From NCBI RefSeq assembly GCF_900198835.1, contig NZ_LT900021.1:1612001-1676000 (forward strand): a stretch of DNA of 64,000 bases, read 5' to 3'. Of the stretch, positions 43,325 to 50,790 are shown piece after piece (position 1 is the first letter of the stretch; the number at the start of each line of letters is the position of its first letter). The notes below the pieces were generated by a model. That model did not search any database. It worked only from the letters and a program-made list of their open reading frames with translations, and was not told the DNA's origin. The DNA comes from Thermococcus henrietii. Its GTDB lineage: Archaea > Methanobacteriota_B > Thermococci > Thermococcales > Thermococcaceae. The position numbers were made by a program, and so were the translations under genes.

Positions 43325-43791
43325 TTCTTCTCGGCTTTCAATTCCTTAACGCTCTCCGCCATAGCGAAGCCGTTGGCCTTGTCAAAGGGGACCTTACCGG
43401 GGAGAGAGACTCTGACCGGAACGCTCTTCCCCTTCTCCTCGCTGACCTGCCAGCTTATTAAATCCCCCTCTTCCACCTCAAGGGACCTGATGAGGCCAAC
43501 GGGCCCCTCTATGATGTACTTGGCCGGTTTCTTCGGAGCGTAAACGCGCCACTTCTTTGCCCTCTTGAAGTCAACCACACTCTTCGTCGAGTCGAGCCAG
43601 ATTACGTCGATGTCGCTCAGCATGAAGAGCATGTGGATTGAAGCGTTGAGCCGGCTTTCAACGGGGAGTACGAAAACGAGGGCATAACTTACGTTGCCCA
43701 CGAGCATTAGTCCCCTAAAGCGCTTGAAGAAGGTGTCCGCGAGTTCAACGCGCCCGTGCCAGACCCTGCCCTTCGTCTCGTTGATTATCAT
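43321..43791 (-). CDS. DUF192 family protein
   Basis: A 156-residue protein matching DUF192, small beta-rich proteins of unknown role often found in archaea and cyanobacteria. Diagnostic motifs: [17 protein letters not shown] near the N-terminus, [22 protein letters not shown], and [24 protein letters not shown] 35-residue Lys/Glu-rich extension follows the domain. No signal peptide is present, although many family members are secreted. It is monocistronic and convergent with VapC. Confidence 0.85.
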   Translation of the reverse strand: MIINETKGRVWHGRVELADTFFKRFRGLMLVGNVSYALVFVLPVESRLNASIHMLFMLSDIDVIWLDSTKSVVDFKRAKKWRVYAPKKPAKYIIEGPVGLIRSLEVEEGDLISWQVSEEKGKSVPVRVSLPGKVPFDKANGFAMAESVKELKAEKN

Positions 43792-43888
43792 GTTCGATGC
43801 TTGGGGCTCATCTTAATAAGCCTGCCGGCGAAAAACTTTTAAACACAAAAGGTAACTAAAATATGGAAAAGGGAAGGGGGTGGTGGGA

Positions 43889-44314
43889 ATGGCCGAGGAG
43901 AAGAAGGTCAGGACCCTTGAGCAGATTCAGGATGAGATTAGGAGCTACCTCGGTGAAATCGAGTACCTCAGGAGCCAGGTCGGGGCGATAGATGCCACCA
44001 TCGCTGACCTCAGGACCGTTGACGCCACTCTTGCCTACATTAAGGACAAGGGTGAGGGCAAGGCAATCTATATCCCGCTCGGAAGTGGCATAGCGATAAA
44101 GGGCAAGATTGAGAACCCCGACGACGTTATCATGGACGTTGGAGCCGGAATCCTCGTCGGGGCCACTATCGACGAGGCCAGGGAGAACATCGAGAAGAGG
44201 ATTAACGCCCTCATGAACCTCCGTCTGGCCCTGCTGAGGAAGATTGAGGAGGACACCAGGAAGGTCAACGAGCTCCTCAAGGAGCTCCAAGAGATGAGCC
44301 CCAAGAAGGAGTGA
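43889..44314 (+). CDS. pfdA: Prefoldin alpha subunit
   Basis: A 141-residue subunit of the hexameric, jellyfish-like holdase that hands unfolded proteins to the thermosome. Two long coiled-coil helices (VRTLEQIQDEIRSYLGEIEYL...; ARENIEKRINALMNLRLALLRKI) flank two beta hairpins (AIYIPLGSGIAIKGKIENPDD; VIMDVGAGILVGATI). The ATG at 43889 follows GGTGGTGGGA. A short T-run (TTCTTTTTT, about 44325-44333) lies between it and the next gene, which may reduce read-through. Confidence 0.95.
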   Translation: MAEEKKVRTLEQIQDEIRSYLGEIEYLRSQVGAIDATIADLRTVDATLAYIKDKGEGKAIYIPLGSGIAIKGKIENPDDVIMDVGAGILVGATIDEARENIEKRINALMNLRLALLRKIEEDTRKVNELLKELQEMSPKKE

Positions 44315-44349
44315 CCCCTCTCGGCCATTCTTTTTTAGGGGGTGAGACC

Positions 44350-44640
44350 GTGGAGGCAGTGAAGGCTTACGAGCTCGAACTTGAGCTCAGACAGGTTAGG
44401 GAGCTCAGGAAGGCGATAGAGCTTAAGATGAAGGAACTTGAATACGCCGAGGGAATCATCACGGCCACCAAGGCCGAGAGGAAGCTCTACAGGGCCTTCG
44501 CGGACCTGCTCGTTGAGGTGACGAAGGATGAGGCAATCGAGCACATCGAGAGAATGCGCCTGGCCTACAAGAGGGAACTCGAAAGACTCAAGGAGAAGGA
44601 AAAGGAGATAATGGAGAAGCTCTCCAAGCTCAGCTCCTGA
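44350..44640 (+). CDS. Prefoldin beta-like coiled-coil protein
   Basis: A 96-residue protein with two helices around a short hairpin: EAVKAYELELELRQVRELRKAIELK, a central segment AERKLYRAFADLLVEVTKDEA, and a C-terminal helix of alternating Glu and Lys. The form is that of prefoldin beta, though it lacks the classic QQ-rich N-terminus. Thermococcus species carry a second prefoldin pair, so this may be the beta partner of the adjacent alpha gene. GTG 44350 after GGGGGTGAGACC is preferred; a GTG at 44311 overlapping the previous stop is possible. Confidence 0.65.
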   Translation: MEAVKAYELELELRQVRELRKAIELKMKELEYAEGIITATKAERKLYRAFADLLVEVTKDEAIEHIERMRLAYKRELERLKEKEKEIMEKLSKLSS

Positions 44641-45181
44641 GTTCCTCCGCTATCTCAAAGCCCTTCTTGAGGGCCTTGACGTTTATTTCCTCGGTTCCCC
44701 TTGGAACTGCGTCGCGGACAGCCTTCTCTATCGCTTCCCTGCTCACTATCCCTGTCACGCCGACGAGTATGCCGAGGGTTAGAATGTTCATCGTCAGGCT
44801 TAATCCGGTTGTCTCTTCGGCTATCTCGGTCAGGGGCAAAGCGATGACGTTGAGCTTCTTCTCGAACTCCTCGTCGCGGTGGGGAACGAGGTCCTTCTCG
44901 ACTATTACTGTGGCGCCTTCCTTCACGGTGTGGAGGTACTTGCTGTAGGCCTCCTGCGAGAAGAAGACGGCGTAGTCGGGGTGGAGCGTCTTGGGGTAGT
45001 CAATCGGCTCGTCGCTTATAACCACTTCGGCCCTGCTCGCACCGCCCCTCGACTCCGGCCCGTAGCTCTGGGTCTGGACCGCGTAGAGGTTCTCGTAGAC
45101 AGCGGCGGCCCTTCCAAGGATAACGCTCGCCAGAATGACACCCTGGCCGCCGAACCCGCTGAAGAGGACTTCCTTCCTCAT
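44630..45181 (-). CDS. korG: 2-oxoacid:ferredoxin oxidoreductase gamma subunit (second cluster)
   Basis: A 183-residue gamma subunit (POR/KOR gamma fold). Marks: LFSGFGGQGVILASVILGRAA at the N-terminus, TQSYGPESRGGASRAEVVIS, and the C-terminal VPRGTEEINVKALKKG. It binds in the complex that oxidatively decarboxylates 2-oxoacids with CoA, reducing ferredoxin. The ATG at 45181 overlaps the beta stop (ATGA). It is closely similar in pattern to the gamma subunit of the first cluster at 47168, so the two arose by duplication. Confidence 0.9.
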   Translation of the reverse strand: MRKEVLFSGFGGQGVILASVILGRAAAVYENLYAVQTQSYGPESRGGASRAEVVISDEPIDYPKTLHPDYAVFFSQEAYSKYLHTVKEGATVIVEKDLVPHRDEEFEKKLNVIALPLTEIAEETTGLSLTMNILTLGILVGVTGIVSREAIEKAVRDAVPRGTEEINVKALKKGFEIAEELRS

Positions 45182-46026
45182 TGCTCCCACCCCATCATCT
45201 TCTTGGCCCTCTTTATGTACTCCTGATACTCCCTCACGAGGCCGGGCCTGTCCCTGTCCGCGAACTCGCCGATTACTATCTTGCCCTCAAGCTCCTCCTC
45301 GCTCATCTTCTTAGCTTTGGCGAGCGGAACGGTTATCTTCTGATACCAGCGGATTAGCTCTGGTGCCGTCTTCATCCTGTTCCTCCTTCCGAAGCTTATC
45401 GGACACGGGCTTAAGAACTCGACCAGGGTGAAGCCTTCCTTCTGCAGGGCCTTCTTTATGCTGTTGATTCCCTGGAGGTAGTTGAAGACCGTCCAGCGGG
45501 CAACGTAGTTCGCCCCGGCAGAAACCGCCAGGTTGGCTATGTCGAAGGGGTTCTCGAACTGGCCGTAGGGAGCGGTAGTCCCGCGCAGGCCCTTTAGAGC
45601 GGTCGGGGCGACCTGTCCGCCGGTCATTCCGTAGGTGAAGTTGTTGATGAGGATTACCGTCACGTCGAGGTTCCTCCTGATGGCGTGGATGAAGTGGTTT
45701 CCGCCTATTGCCGCGGCATCTCCATCGCCCATGAAGGCGATTATCTTCAAATCGGGGTTGGCGAGCTTTATGCCGGTGGCGAAGGCCAGAGCCCTTCCGT
45801 GGGTCGTGTGAAGGCCGTCGAAGTTGACGAAGCCCGGAACGCGGGAGGAACAGCCTATTCCGCTGACCCAGACAATCTCGTCCTGGTTGAGGCCGAGGTC
45901 GTCTATCGCGCGGAGGGTGAACTGGAGAACGCTACCGATTCCACAGCCCGGACAGAAGATAGTGGGCAACATGTCCTTTCTCAGGTATTTGTCGCGGATT
46001 TCGTAAGCGGACTTCAGGTACATCAT
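45178..46026 (-). CDS. korB: 2-oxoacid:ferredoxin oxidoreductase beta subunit (second cluster)
   Basis: A 282-residue TPP-binding subunit. The four-cysteine pattern of the family begins with PTIFCPGCGIGSVLQ; GIGCSSRVPGFVNFDGLHTTHGRALAFATGIK and the TPP/Mg motif GDGDAAAIGGNHFIHAIRRN are intact. It lies between alpha and gamma with 4-base overlaps. Two ATGs, 46026 and 46023, are adjacent; both follow GGTGGTGGG. Which oxoacid this paralogous complex uses is unknown; no delta ferredoxin gene is in this second set, so it may share the one at 50378. Confidence 0.92.
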   Translation of the reverse strand: MMYLKSAYEIRDKYLRKDMLPTIFCPGCGIGSVLQFTLRAIDDLGLNQDEIVWVSGIGCSSRVPGFVNFDGLHTTHGRALAFATGIKLANPDLKIIAFMGDGDAAAIGGNHFIHAIRRNLDVTVILINNFTYGMTGGQVAPTALKGLRGTTAPYGQFENPFDIANLAVSAGANYVARWTVFNYLQGINSIKKALQKEGFTLVEFLSPCPISFGRRNRMKTAPELIRWYQKITVPLAKAKKMSEEELEGKIVIGEFADRDRPGLVREYQEYIKRAKKMMGWEQ

Positions 46027-47171
46027 CCCACCACCCTTTCGACTATCTCCATCGGCGTGTGCACCTCACCGCCTATCTTGGCTATCAGCTCGACCTCCGC
46101 CTTTCCGTTGGCGCCTTCTTTGACGAGGTGGTAGAGCTGTCCAAGGTTCATCTCGGGCACGTATATCCTTCTCACCCGCTCTGCCAGCTCCTTGATGTAG
46201 TCGAAGTCGAAGGGCCATATCGTGTTGAGCTTCAGCAGGCCGGCCTTGACGCCCTTCTCGCGGAGTATCTTGACGGCCCTCACTGCGGAGCGCGAAACTA
46301 TTCCGGTCGTGACTATCGCAACCTCGGCATCGTCGAGCATGAACTCCTCCATGCTGATTATCTCGTCCTTGTGGTCGAGTATCTTCCTGAAAATCCTCTT
46401 TATGAGCCTCTCGTGGATTTCGGCATCGACGGTCTTCGGATGACCGTACTCGTCGTGGGTCAGACCCGTAACGTAGGTTCTGTAACCCTTCCCGAAAATC
46501 GGCATCGGTGGAACGCCATCTCCGTGCGGGTCGCCGAAGGGGAGTTTCGCTTCCTCCTCGTTCTGGGGAAGCTTACGGTAAACGGTCTCAATTTCCTCCG
46601 GTTTTGGAATGTAAACGCGCTCGCGCATGTGGGCTATCTCGGCATCAGTGAGCAGAACGACCGGCGTCCTGTACTTTTCAGCCAAGTTGAAGGCCCTAAT
46701 CGTGAAGTCAAAGGCTTCCTGAACGGTTGACGGGGAGAGAACTATCAGCATGTGGTCGCCGTGCGTTCCCCAGATGGACTGCATTATGTCGCCCTGAGCC
46801 GGTAAAGTTGGCTGGCCCGTCGAGGGACCTCCGCGCTGGACGTCAACGACAACAATCGGCGTTTCAGTCATCACGGCGTAGCCGAGGTTTTCCTGCATCA
46901 GCGAGAAACCGGGACCGCTCGTTGCGGTCATCGCCTTCGCTCCAGCCCAAGAAGCACCTATTATCGCCGCTATGCTCGCTATCTCGTCCTCCATCTGAAT
47001 GCTAACTCCATCGACGAGGGGCATGTAGAGGGCCATCGCCTCGAATATCTCGCTCGCGGGGGTTATCGGGTAGCCGGCGTAGAACCTGCAACCGGCCAGT
47101 ATAGCCGCCCTCGCTATGGCCTCATCGCCCTGGATGAAGTCCGACCTGCCGACCGGAAACGGGTACCTCAT
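46023..47171 (-). CDS. korA: 2-oxoacid:ferredoxin oxidoreductase alpha subunit (second cluster)
   Basis: A 382-residue alpha subunit with the pyrimidine-binding and transketolase-C-like domains. Family motifs: FIQGDEAIARAAILAGCRFYAGYPITPASEIFEAM, MEDEIASIAAIIGASWAGAKAMTATSGPGFSLM, and VDVQRGGPSTGQPT. It starts 4 bases within the gamma gene of the first cluster, so the two clusters are one continuous unit. It lacks the N-terminal extension present in the first-cluster alpha, a sign of divergence after duplication. Confidence 0.92.
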   Translation of the reverse strand: MRYPFPVGRSDFIQGDEAIARAAILAGCRFYAGYPITPASEIFEAMALYMPLVDGVSIQMEDEIASIAAIIGASWAGAKAMTATSGPGFSLMQENLGYAVMTETPIVVVDVQRGGPSTGQPTLPAQGDIMQSIWGTHGDHMLIVLSPSTVQEAFDFTIRAFNLAEKYRTPVVLLTDAEIAHMRERVYIPKPEEIETVYRKLPQNEEEAKLPFGDPHGDGVPPMPIFGKGYRTYVTGLTHDEYGHPKTVDAEIHERLIKRIFRKILDHKDEIISMEEFMLDDAEVAIVTTGIVSRSAVRAVKILREKGVKAGLLKLNTIWPFDFDYIKELAERVRRIYVPEMNLGQLYHLVKEGANGKAEVELIAKIGGEVHTPMEIVERVVG

Positions 47172-47680
47172 TTCAATCCCTCCTCATAACCGGCCCTGAA
47201 GGCCTTGATGTTTATCTCCTCGGTTCCCTTCGGAACGCGCCTTCTAATCGCCTCCTCAACGCTCTCCTTCTTCACAACATTGGTTTTCGCAACAAGGTAG
47301 CCGAGCGCGACCATGTTGACCGTCAGGGCGAGTCCTGTGGTTTCTTCGGCGATTCTGGTAAAGGGTGCGCCGACGTAGTCCCTATCGGGCTTTACAAGGT
47401 CGGTCTCGATTATTAAAAGCCCATCCTCCTTCAGCGAGTCCTTGACGGTGTCGTAGCCGAGCTGGGCGAGGGCTACCAGAACGTCCGCTCTAGTGACCAT
47501 TACGTCATAAATCGGTTCCTTTGAGATTATGACGTCCGCTATGGAGTGACCTCCCCTGCTCGCGGAGCTGTAGTCCTGGGTCTGAAGGACGTTCAAGCCC
47601 TCAATCGCGGCGGCCTCGCCGAGGATTACTCCAGCCAAAACGACTCCCTGACCGCCGATTCCGGCGAGCCTAATCTGCAT
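47168..47680 (-). CDS. korG: 2-oxoacid:ferredoxin oxidoreductase gamma subunit (first cluster)
   Basis: A 170-residue gamma subunit: IRLAGIGGQGVVLAGVILGEAA at the N-terminus, TQDYSSASRGGHSIADVIIS, and VPKGTEEINIKAFRAGYEEG at the end. It should follow korB directly, but here an HEPN/MNT pair lies between. The ATG at 47680 comes 2 bases after the HEPN stop with GGGGGTGT as ribosome site, so its translation now depends on a site inside the inserted genes' 3' end. It overlaps the second-cluster alpha by 4 bases. Confidence 0.9.
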   Translation of the reverse strand: MQIRLAGIGGQGVVLAGVILGEAAAIEGLNVLQTQDYSSASRGGHSIADVIISKEPIYDVMVTRADVLVALAQLGYDTVKDSLKEDGLLIIETDLVKPDRDYVGAPFTRIAEETTGLALTVNMVALGYLVAKTNVVKKESVEEAIRRRVPKGTEEINIKAFRAGYEEGLK

Positions 47681-47682
47681 GT

Positions 47683-48060
47683 TTACACCCCCAGATACTC
47701 CTTCGTGAACTTCAAAAACTCCTCCGCACCTTTCAAAACGACCCGGGCGTCTCCCTCGGTGTATTCAACGAAAACGTCATAATCGGCTGTATGCCTCATG
47801 TTCAGGGCCTTTGAATACGCTGTGTAGAGCTTAGCCGGAAGCACCCCAGTCTTCACGAACTCCTTTCCGAGCTGGGCATGAATCCCCGCGTGGCTCTTGG
47901 GGTTAACTCCCTTTGAGAGCAGAAGCGCCCTGGCGCAGTAGAACATCGAGTAGTACGCGCTTGAGATTGCGAAACCGTAGTAACCTTTGGAGTAAAGCTC
48001 CCAGGAAGCTTTGAGCCTCTCCTCGGCTCTCCTGATGAGTGCCCCGATTTCCTCGTTCAT
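47683..48060 (-). CDS. HEPN-domain toxin
   Basis: A 125-residue all-helical HEPN protein. The pattern AEERLKASWELYSKGYYGFAISSAYYSMFYCARALL, then HAGIHAQLG, and the C-terminal MRHTADYDVF is typical of HEPN toxins paired with MNT antitoxins. Such HEPN proteins are RNases in related systems, silenced when the MNT partner adenylates the Tyr of the RxxxDY-type motif. It overlaps the MNT gene by 4 bases. Both lie inside the oxidoreductase operon, between korB and korG, and in the same direction. Confidence 0.85.
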   Translation of the reverse strand: MNEEIGALIRRAEERLKASWELYSKGYYGFAISSAYYSMFYCARALLLSKGVNPKSHAGIHAQLGKEFVKTGVLPAKLYTAYSKALNMRHTADYDVFVEYTEGDARVVLKGAEEFLKFTKEYLGV

Positions 48061-48335
48061 ACCGCTATGCCCTCCCTTGCGGCGGTCTCGTAGAGGCTGT
48101 CTCTCCTCGTGTGAAGGACAATCATGACCGAAATCCCCAATTCAAGCGTTAGCTCGGCGCTGAGCTCTCCTGCCCTGTCCCAGTCCTCAGGTTCTATCTT
48201 ATCGAGCACCACGAGGACGTCGAGGTCGCTCTCGGGTTTAGCCTCACCCCTCGCCCGGGAGCCGAAGACTATGACCTCCTCCACTCTGTCCCCAAAGGCT
48301 TCCTTCACTTTCTTCCCAACGGTCTCAAACATCAT
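48057..48335 (-). CDS. MNT nucleotidyltransferase antitoxin
   Basis: A 92-residue minimal nucleotidyltransferase. The motif VIVFGSRARGEAKPESDLDVLVVLD gives GS...DxD for Mg-ATP. In characterised HEPN/MNT pairs it adds AMP units to a Tyr of the HEPN toxin. The ATG at 48335 (or 48332) lies within the last codons of korB, with GGGTGGC upstream provided by korB itself, so it is translationally coupled to the enzyme subunit. A longer upstream frame inside korB is rejected. Confidence 0.87.
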   Translation of the reverse strand: MMFETVGKKVKEAFGDRVEEVIVFGSRARGEAKPESDLDVLVVLDKIEPEDWDRAGELSAELTLELGISVMIVLHTRRDSLYETAAREGIAV

Positions 48336-49185
48336 CGCCACCCTTAAGGCCAAAGTGCTCCTGAACCTCGTCAATCAGCTTGTTGAGCTCCTCCGTGAAT
48401 TCCGGTCTCTGCCTGTTGACGAACTCGCCGATGACGAACTTACCCTCGAGCTCCTCAGGTGACATCTTCTTGGCCTTGCTTATCGGGACGCTGTTCTTCA
48501 GGAACCAGCGGAGCATTTCAGCGGGCTCTTTCATTCTGTTCCTCCTTCCGAACTGGACGGGACACTGCGAGATGACCTCGACGAGGGAGAAGCCCTTAAC
48601 GGTTAGGGCCTTCTTGATGCTCTCGATGAGCTGGTAAACGTGAGCTGTGGTCCATCTGGCTACATAGCTCGCCCCTGCCGCCGCTATCGTCTCGGAAATC
48701 TGAAGCGGGTGCTCGATGTTGCGGTAGGGTGTTGTCGTCGTTTTTGCCCCGAAGGGCGTCGTCGGAGCGACCTGTCCGCCGGTCATTCCATAGATGAAGT
48801 TGTTGACGAGAATCACCGTTATGTCGATGTTCCTCCTCGCGGCGTGAAGCAGGTGGTTTCCGCCTATGCTCGCCAAATCGCCGTCACCGCTTATGACAAC
48901 GACCTTCTTGTCCGGCAAACCGACCTTAACTCCCGTAGCGAAGGCTATCGCCCTTCCGTGCGTCGTGTGGAGGGTATCTGCCAGAAAGTAGGGCGAGGCT
49001 ATCCAGGCGGAACAGCCTATTCCGCTCACGACCACCAAATCCTTCGGGTCGAGTTTGAGCTGATCAACGGCGTTGGCGAAGGCGTTCAGCACAGTTCCAC
49101 CGCCACAGCCGGGACATAGAGCGGTTGGCAGGGCCTCCTTGCGGAGGTACTTAACCATCGGGTACTTGGAATAAATCTCGGGCAT
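48325..49185 (-). CDS. korB: 2-oxoacid:ferredoxin oxidoreductase beta subunit (first cluster)
   Basis: A 286-residue TPP subunit: ALCPGCGGGTVLNAFANAVD, VSGIGCSAWIASPYFLADTLHTTHGRAIAFATG and the TPP motif GDGDLASIGGNHLLHAARRN. It belongs with delta and alpha upstream, the order seen for 2-oxoglutarate:ferredoxin oxidoreductase in Pyrococcus. It ends GGDDV, and the MNT gene begins inside these codons. The Arg-rich FGRRNRM segment near the C-terminus is shared with the second cluster. Confidence 0.93.
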   Translation of the reverse strand: MPEIYSKYPMVKYLRKEALPTALCPGCGGGTVLNAFANAVDQLKLDPKDLVVVSGIGCSAWIASPYFLADTLHTTHGRAIAFATGVKVGLPDKKVVVISGDGDLASIGGNHLLHAARRNIDITVILVNNFIYGMTGGQVAPTTPFGAKTTTTPYRNIEHPLQISETIAAAGASYVARWTTAHVYQLIESIKKALTVKGFSLVEVISQCPVQFGRRNRMKEPAEMLRWFLKNSVPISKAKKMSPEELEGKFVIGEFVNRQRPEFTEELNKLIDEVQEHFGLKGGDDV

Positions 49186-50375
49186 CAGGCAACACCCCTT
49201 ATCTCGCGCAGGATTTCCTCAACGGTTAAGGGAACGCCACCAATCTTGTTCACGCCCTTGAGCAGGACGTCGTCGTTGACGTAACGCTGGACCTCGAGAA
49301 TCATCTGGCCGAGGTTCATCTCGGGGACGAGTATTGCCCTAACGCGCTTTCCGAGCTCTCTCATTCTCTCTCCAGGGAACGGGTGGACCGTTTTCGGCAC
49401 GAAGAGGCCGACCTTTATTCCCTCTTCCCTCGCCTTCAGGACAGCTCCGAGGGCGGGTCTTGCCGTTACTCCCCAGCTGACGACGAGTATCTCGGCGTCG
49501 TCGGTGAAGTGCTCCTCGTACTTCTCGTAGACGTGCCTGTTTTTCTCTATCTTCCTGTGGATTCTCCTCACGAGCCTGTCGTGGACTTCCGGCGTGTAAA
49601 CGTCCCTCAAACCGTTCTCCTTGTGGGTTGAGCCTGTTACATGGGTGAAGTAGCCGTGGCCGAAGAGGGGCATCGGTGGAACGCCGTCTCCGTGCGGGTC
49701 GCCGAAGGGGAGCTTCGCTTCCTCCTCGTTCTGGGGAAGCTTGCGGTAGGTTATCTCCACCTCGTCCACACTCGGAATCTTCACCAGCTCGCGAGTGTGG
49801 GCGAGAACGCCATCGAAGAGGAACACCACCGGCGTTCTGAGCCTCTCGGCGATGTTGAATGCCCTGATGATTTCCCAGAAAGCGTCCTGCCCGCTCGTTG
49901 GAGAGACGGCAACAATCGGGTGGTCGCCGTGCGTTCCCCATCTAGCCTGGAAGAAGTCTCCCTGGGCTCCCTTTGTAGCCTGTCCCGTGCTTGGTCCACT
50001 CCTTTGCACATCAACAAGGACGAGGGGCGTTTCAGTCATCACCGCATAGCCAAGGTTTTCCTGCATCAGCGAGAAGCCCGGGCCGGCCGTTGCGGTCATG
50101 ACCTTGAAGCCCGTCCAGGAGGCACCAACCATCGCCGCGATGCTTCCAATCTCGTCCTCCATCTGGAGGTAGTAGCCACCGAGCTTCGGAAGTTCGCGCG
50201 CCATCGTCTCCGCTATCTCGCTCGACGGGGTTATCGGGTAGCCAGCGTAGAATCGACAGCCCGCAAACAGAGCGCCGTAAGCTACGGCCTCGTTGCCCTG
50301 CATGAAGTAGTTGCCGGGCTTGTAGAGCTTCCTGAGGAGCCTAATCTGCTCCGGCTCGTCACCGCGGATTATCAT
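49185..50375 (-). CDS. korA: 2-oxoacid:ferredoxin oxidoreductase alpha subunit (first cluster)
   Basis: A 396-residue alpha subunit. An N-terminal extension (MIIRGDEPEQIRLLRKLY) precedes YFMQGNEAVAYGALFAGCRFYAGYPITPSSEIAE; GASWTGFKVMTATAGPGFSL and VDVQRSGPSTGQATKGAQGD follow. By gene order delta-alpha-beta this is likely 2-oxoglutarate:ferredoxin oxidoreductase, which makes succinyl-CoA from glutamate-derived oxoacid. The ATG at 50375 follows AGGTGGTGACC; the ribosome site overlaps the delta stop. Confidence 0.93.
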   Translation of the reverse strand: MIIRGDEPEQIRLLRKLYKPGNYFMQGNEAVAYGALFAGCRFYAGYPITPSSEIAETMARELPKLGGYYLQMEDEIGSIAAMVGASWTGFKVMTATAGPGFSLMQENLGYAVMTETPLVLVDVQRSGPSTGQATKGAQGDFFQARWGTHGDHPIVAVSPTSGQDAFWEIIRAFNIAERLRTPVVFLFDGVLAHTRELVKIPSVDEVEITYRKLPQNEEEAKLPFGDPHGDGVPPMPLFGHGYFTHVTGSTHKENGLRDVYTPEVHDRLVRRIHRKIEKNRHVYEKYEEHFTDDAEILVVSWGVTARPALGAVLKAREEGIKVGLFVPKTVHPFPGERMRELGKRVRAILVPEMNLGQMILEVQRYVNDDVLLKGVNKIGGVPLTVEEILREIRGVA

Positions 50376-50377
50376 GG

Positions 50378-50647
50378 TCACCACCTTACCGCGATGGCGA
50401 AGTCCGGGCAGAGCAGTTCACAGAGCTTGCACTTGACGCACTTCTCTGCGTGAACCGGGACTGGATAGTGCACACCCTTCTCGCTCAGCTCCTTGCTCCA
50501 CTCGAAGACCTTCCTCGGGCACATCTCGACACAAATTCCACAGCCCTTGCAGAGAAATGTATCAACGTCAATCTCGACTATTCCTTCCGCCTTTCCGACG
50601 ACAAGATAGCCGTTTTTTTCAACAACGGTGTTCGCGTTTTCGGCCAT
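50378..50647 (-). CDS. korD: 2-oxoacid:ferredoxin oxidoreductase delta subunit, 2x[4Fe-4S] ferredoxin
   Basis: An 89-residue ferredoxin-like subunit with two cluster motifs: CKGCGICVEMCP and CVKCKLCELLCP. It passes electrons from the TPP site to soluble ferredoxin. The N-terminus (MAENANTVVEKNGYLVVGKAEG) is a short non-cluster extension. The ATG at 50647 has GAGGTGGTCCCG upstream; a much longer frame running upstream is not part of the protein. First gene of the operon, with its promoter just upstream. Confidence 0.94.
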   Translation of the reverse strand: MAENANTVVEKNGYLVVGKAEGIVEIDVDTFLCKGCGICVEMCPRKVFEWSKELSEKGVHYPVPVHAEKCVKCKLCELLCPDFAIAVRW

Positions 50648-50685
50648 CGGGACCACCTCTCGACGTGGCCTTTTACGTTTGTCAA

Positions 50686-50718
50686 CATTTAAAGCTTTCG
50701 CGGGGGACATTGATGTCC
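50686..50718 (-). promoter_or_regulatory. korD promoter with upstream palindrome
   Basis: On the minus strand GAAAGCTTTAAATG contains the TATA box (TTTAAA at 50688-50693), about 40 bases before the korD ATG. Upstream is GGACAT CA ATGTCC (50705-50718), a perfect palindrome with 6-base arms. A site upstream of TATA/BRE suits an activator as well as a repressor. It drives the 6-kb oxidoreductase operon including the HEPN/MNT pair. Confidence 0.45.
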
Positions 50719-50790
50719 AGAAAAGGTTCATTCGAGGGCAAACGTGCATCGGGATAAAAGTTTTGGAGAAGGCAGGGGGCTTTCGAAGAA

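Noticed and set aside
50680-50690. SurR-type site (GTT-n3-AAC) in the korD promoter
   Set aside because: The sequence GTTTGTCAAC has four bases between half-sites, not three, so it does not fit the SurR consensus as I know it.
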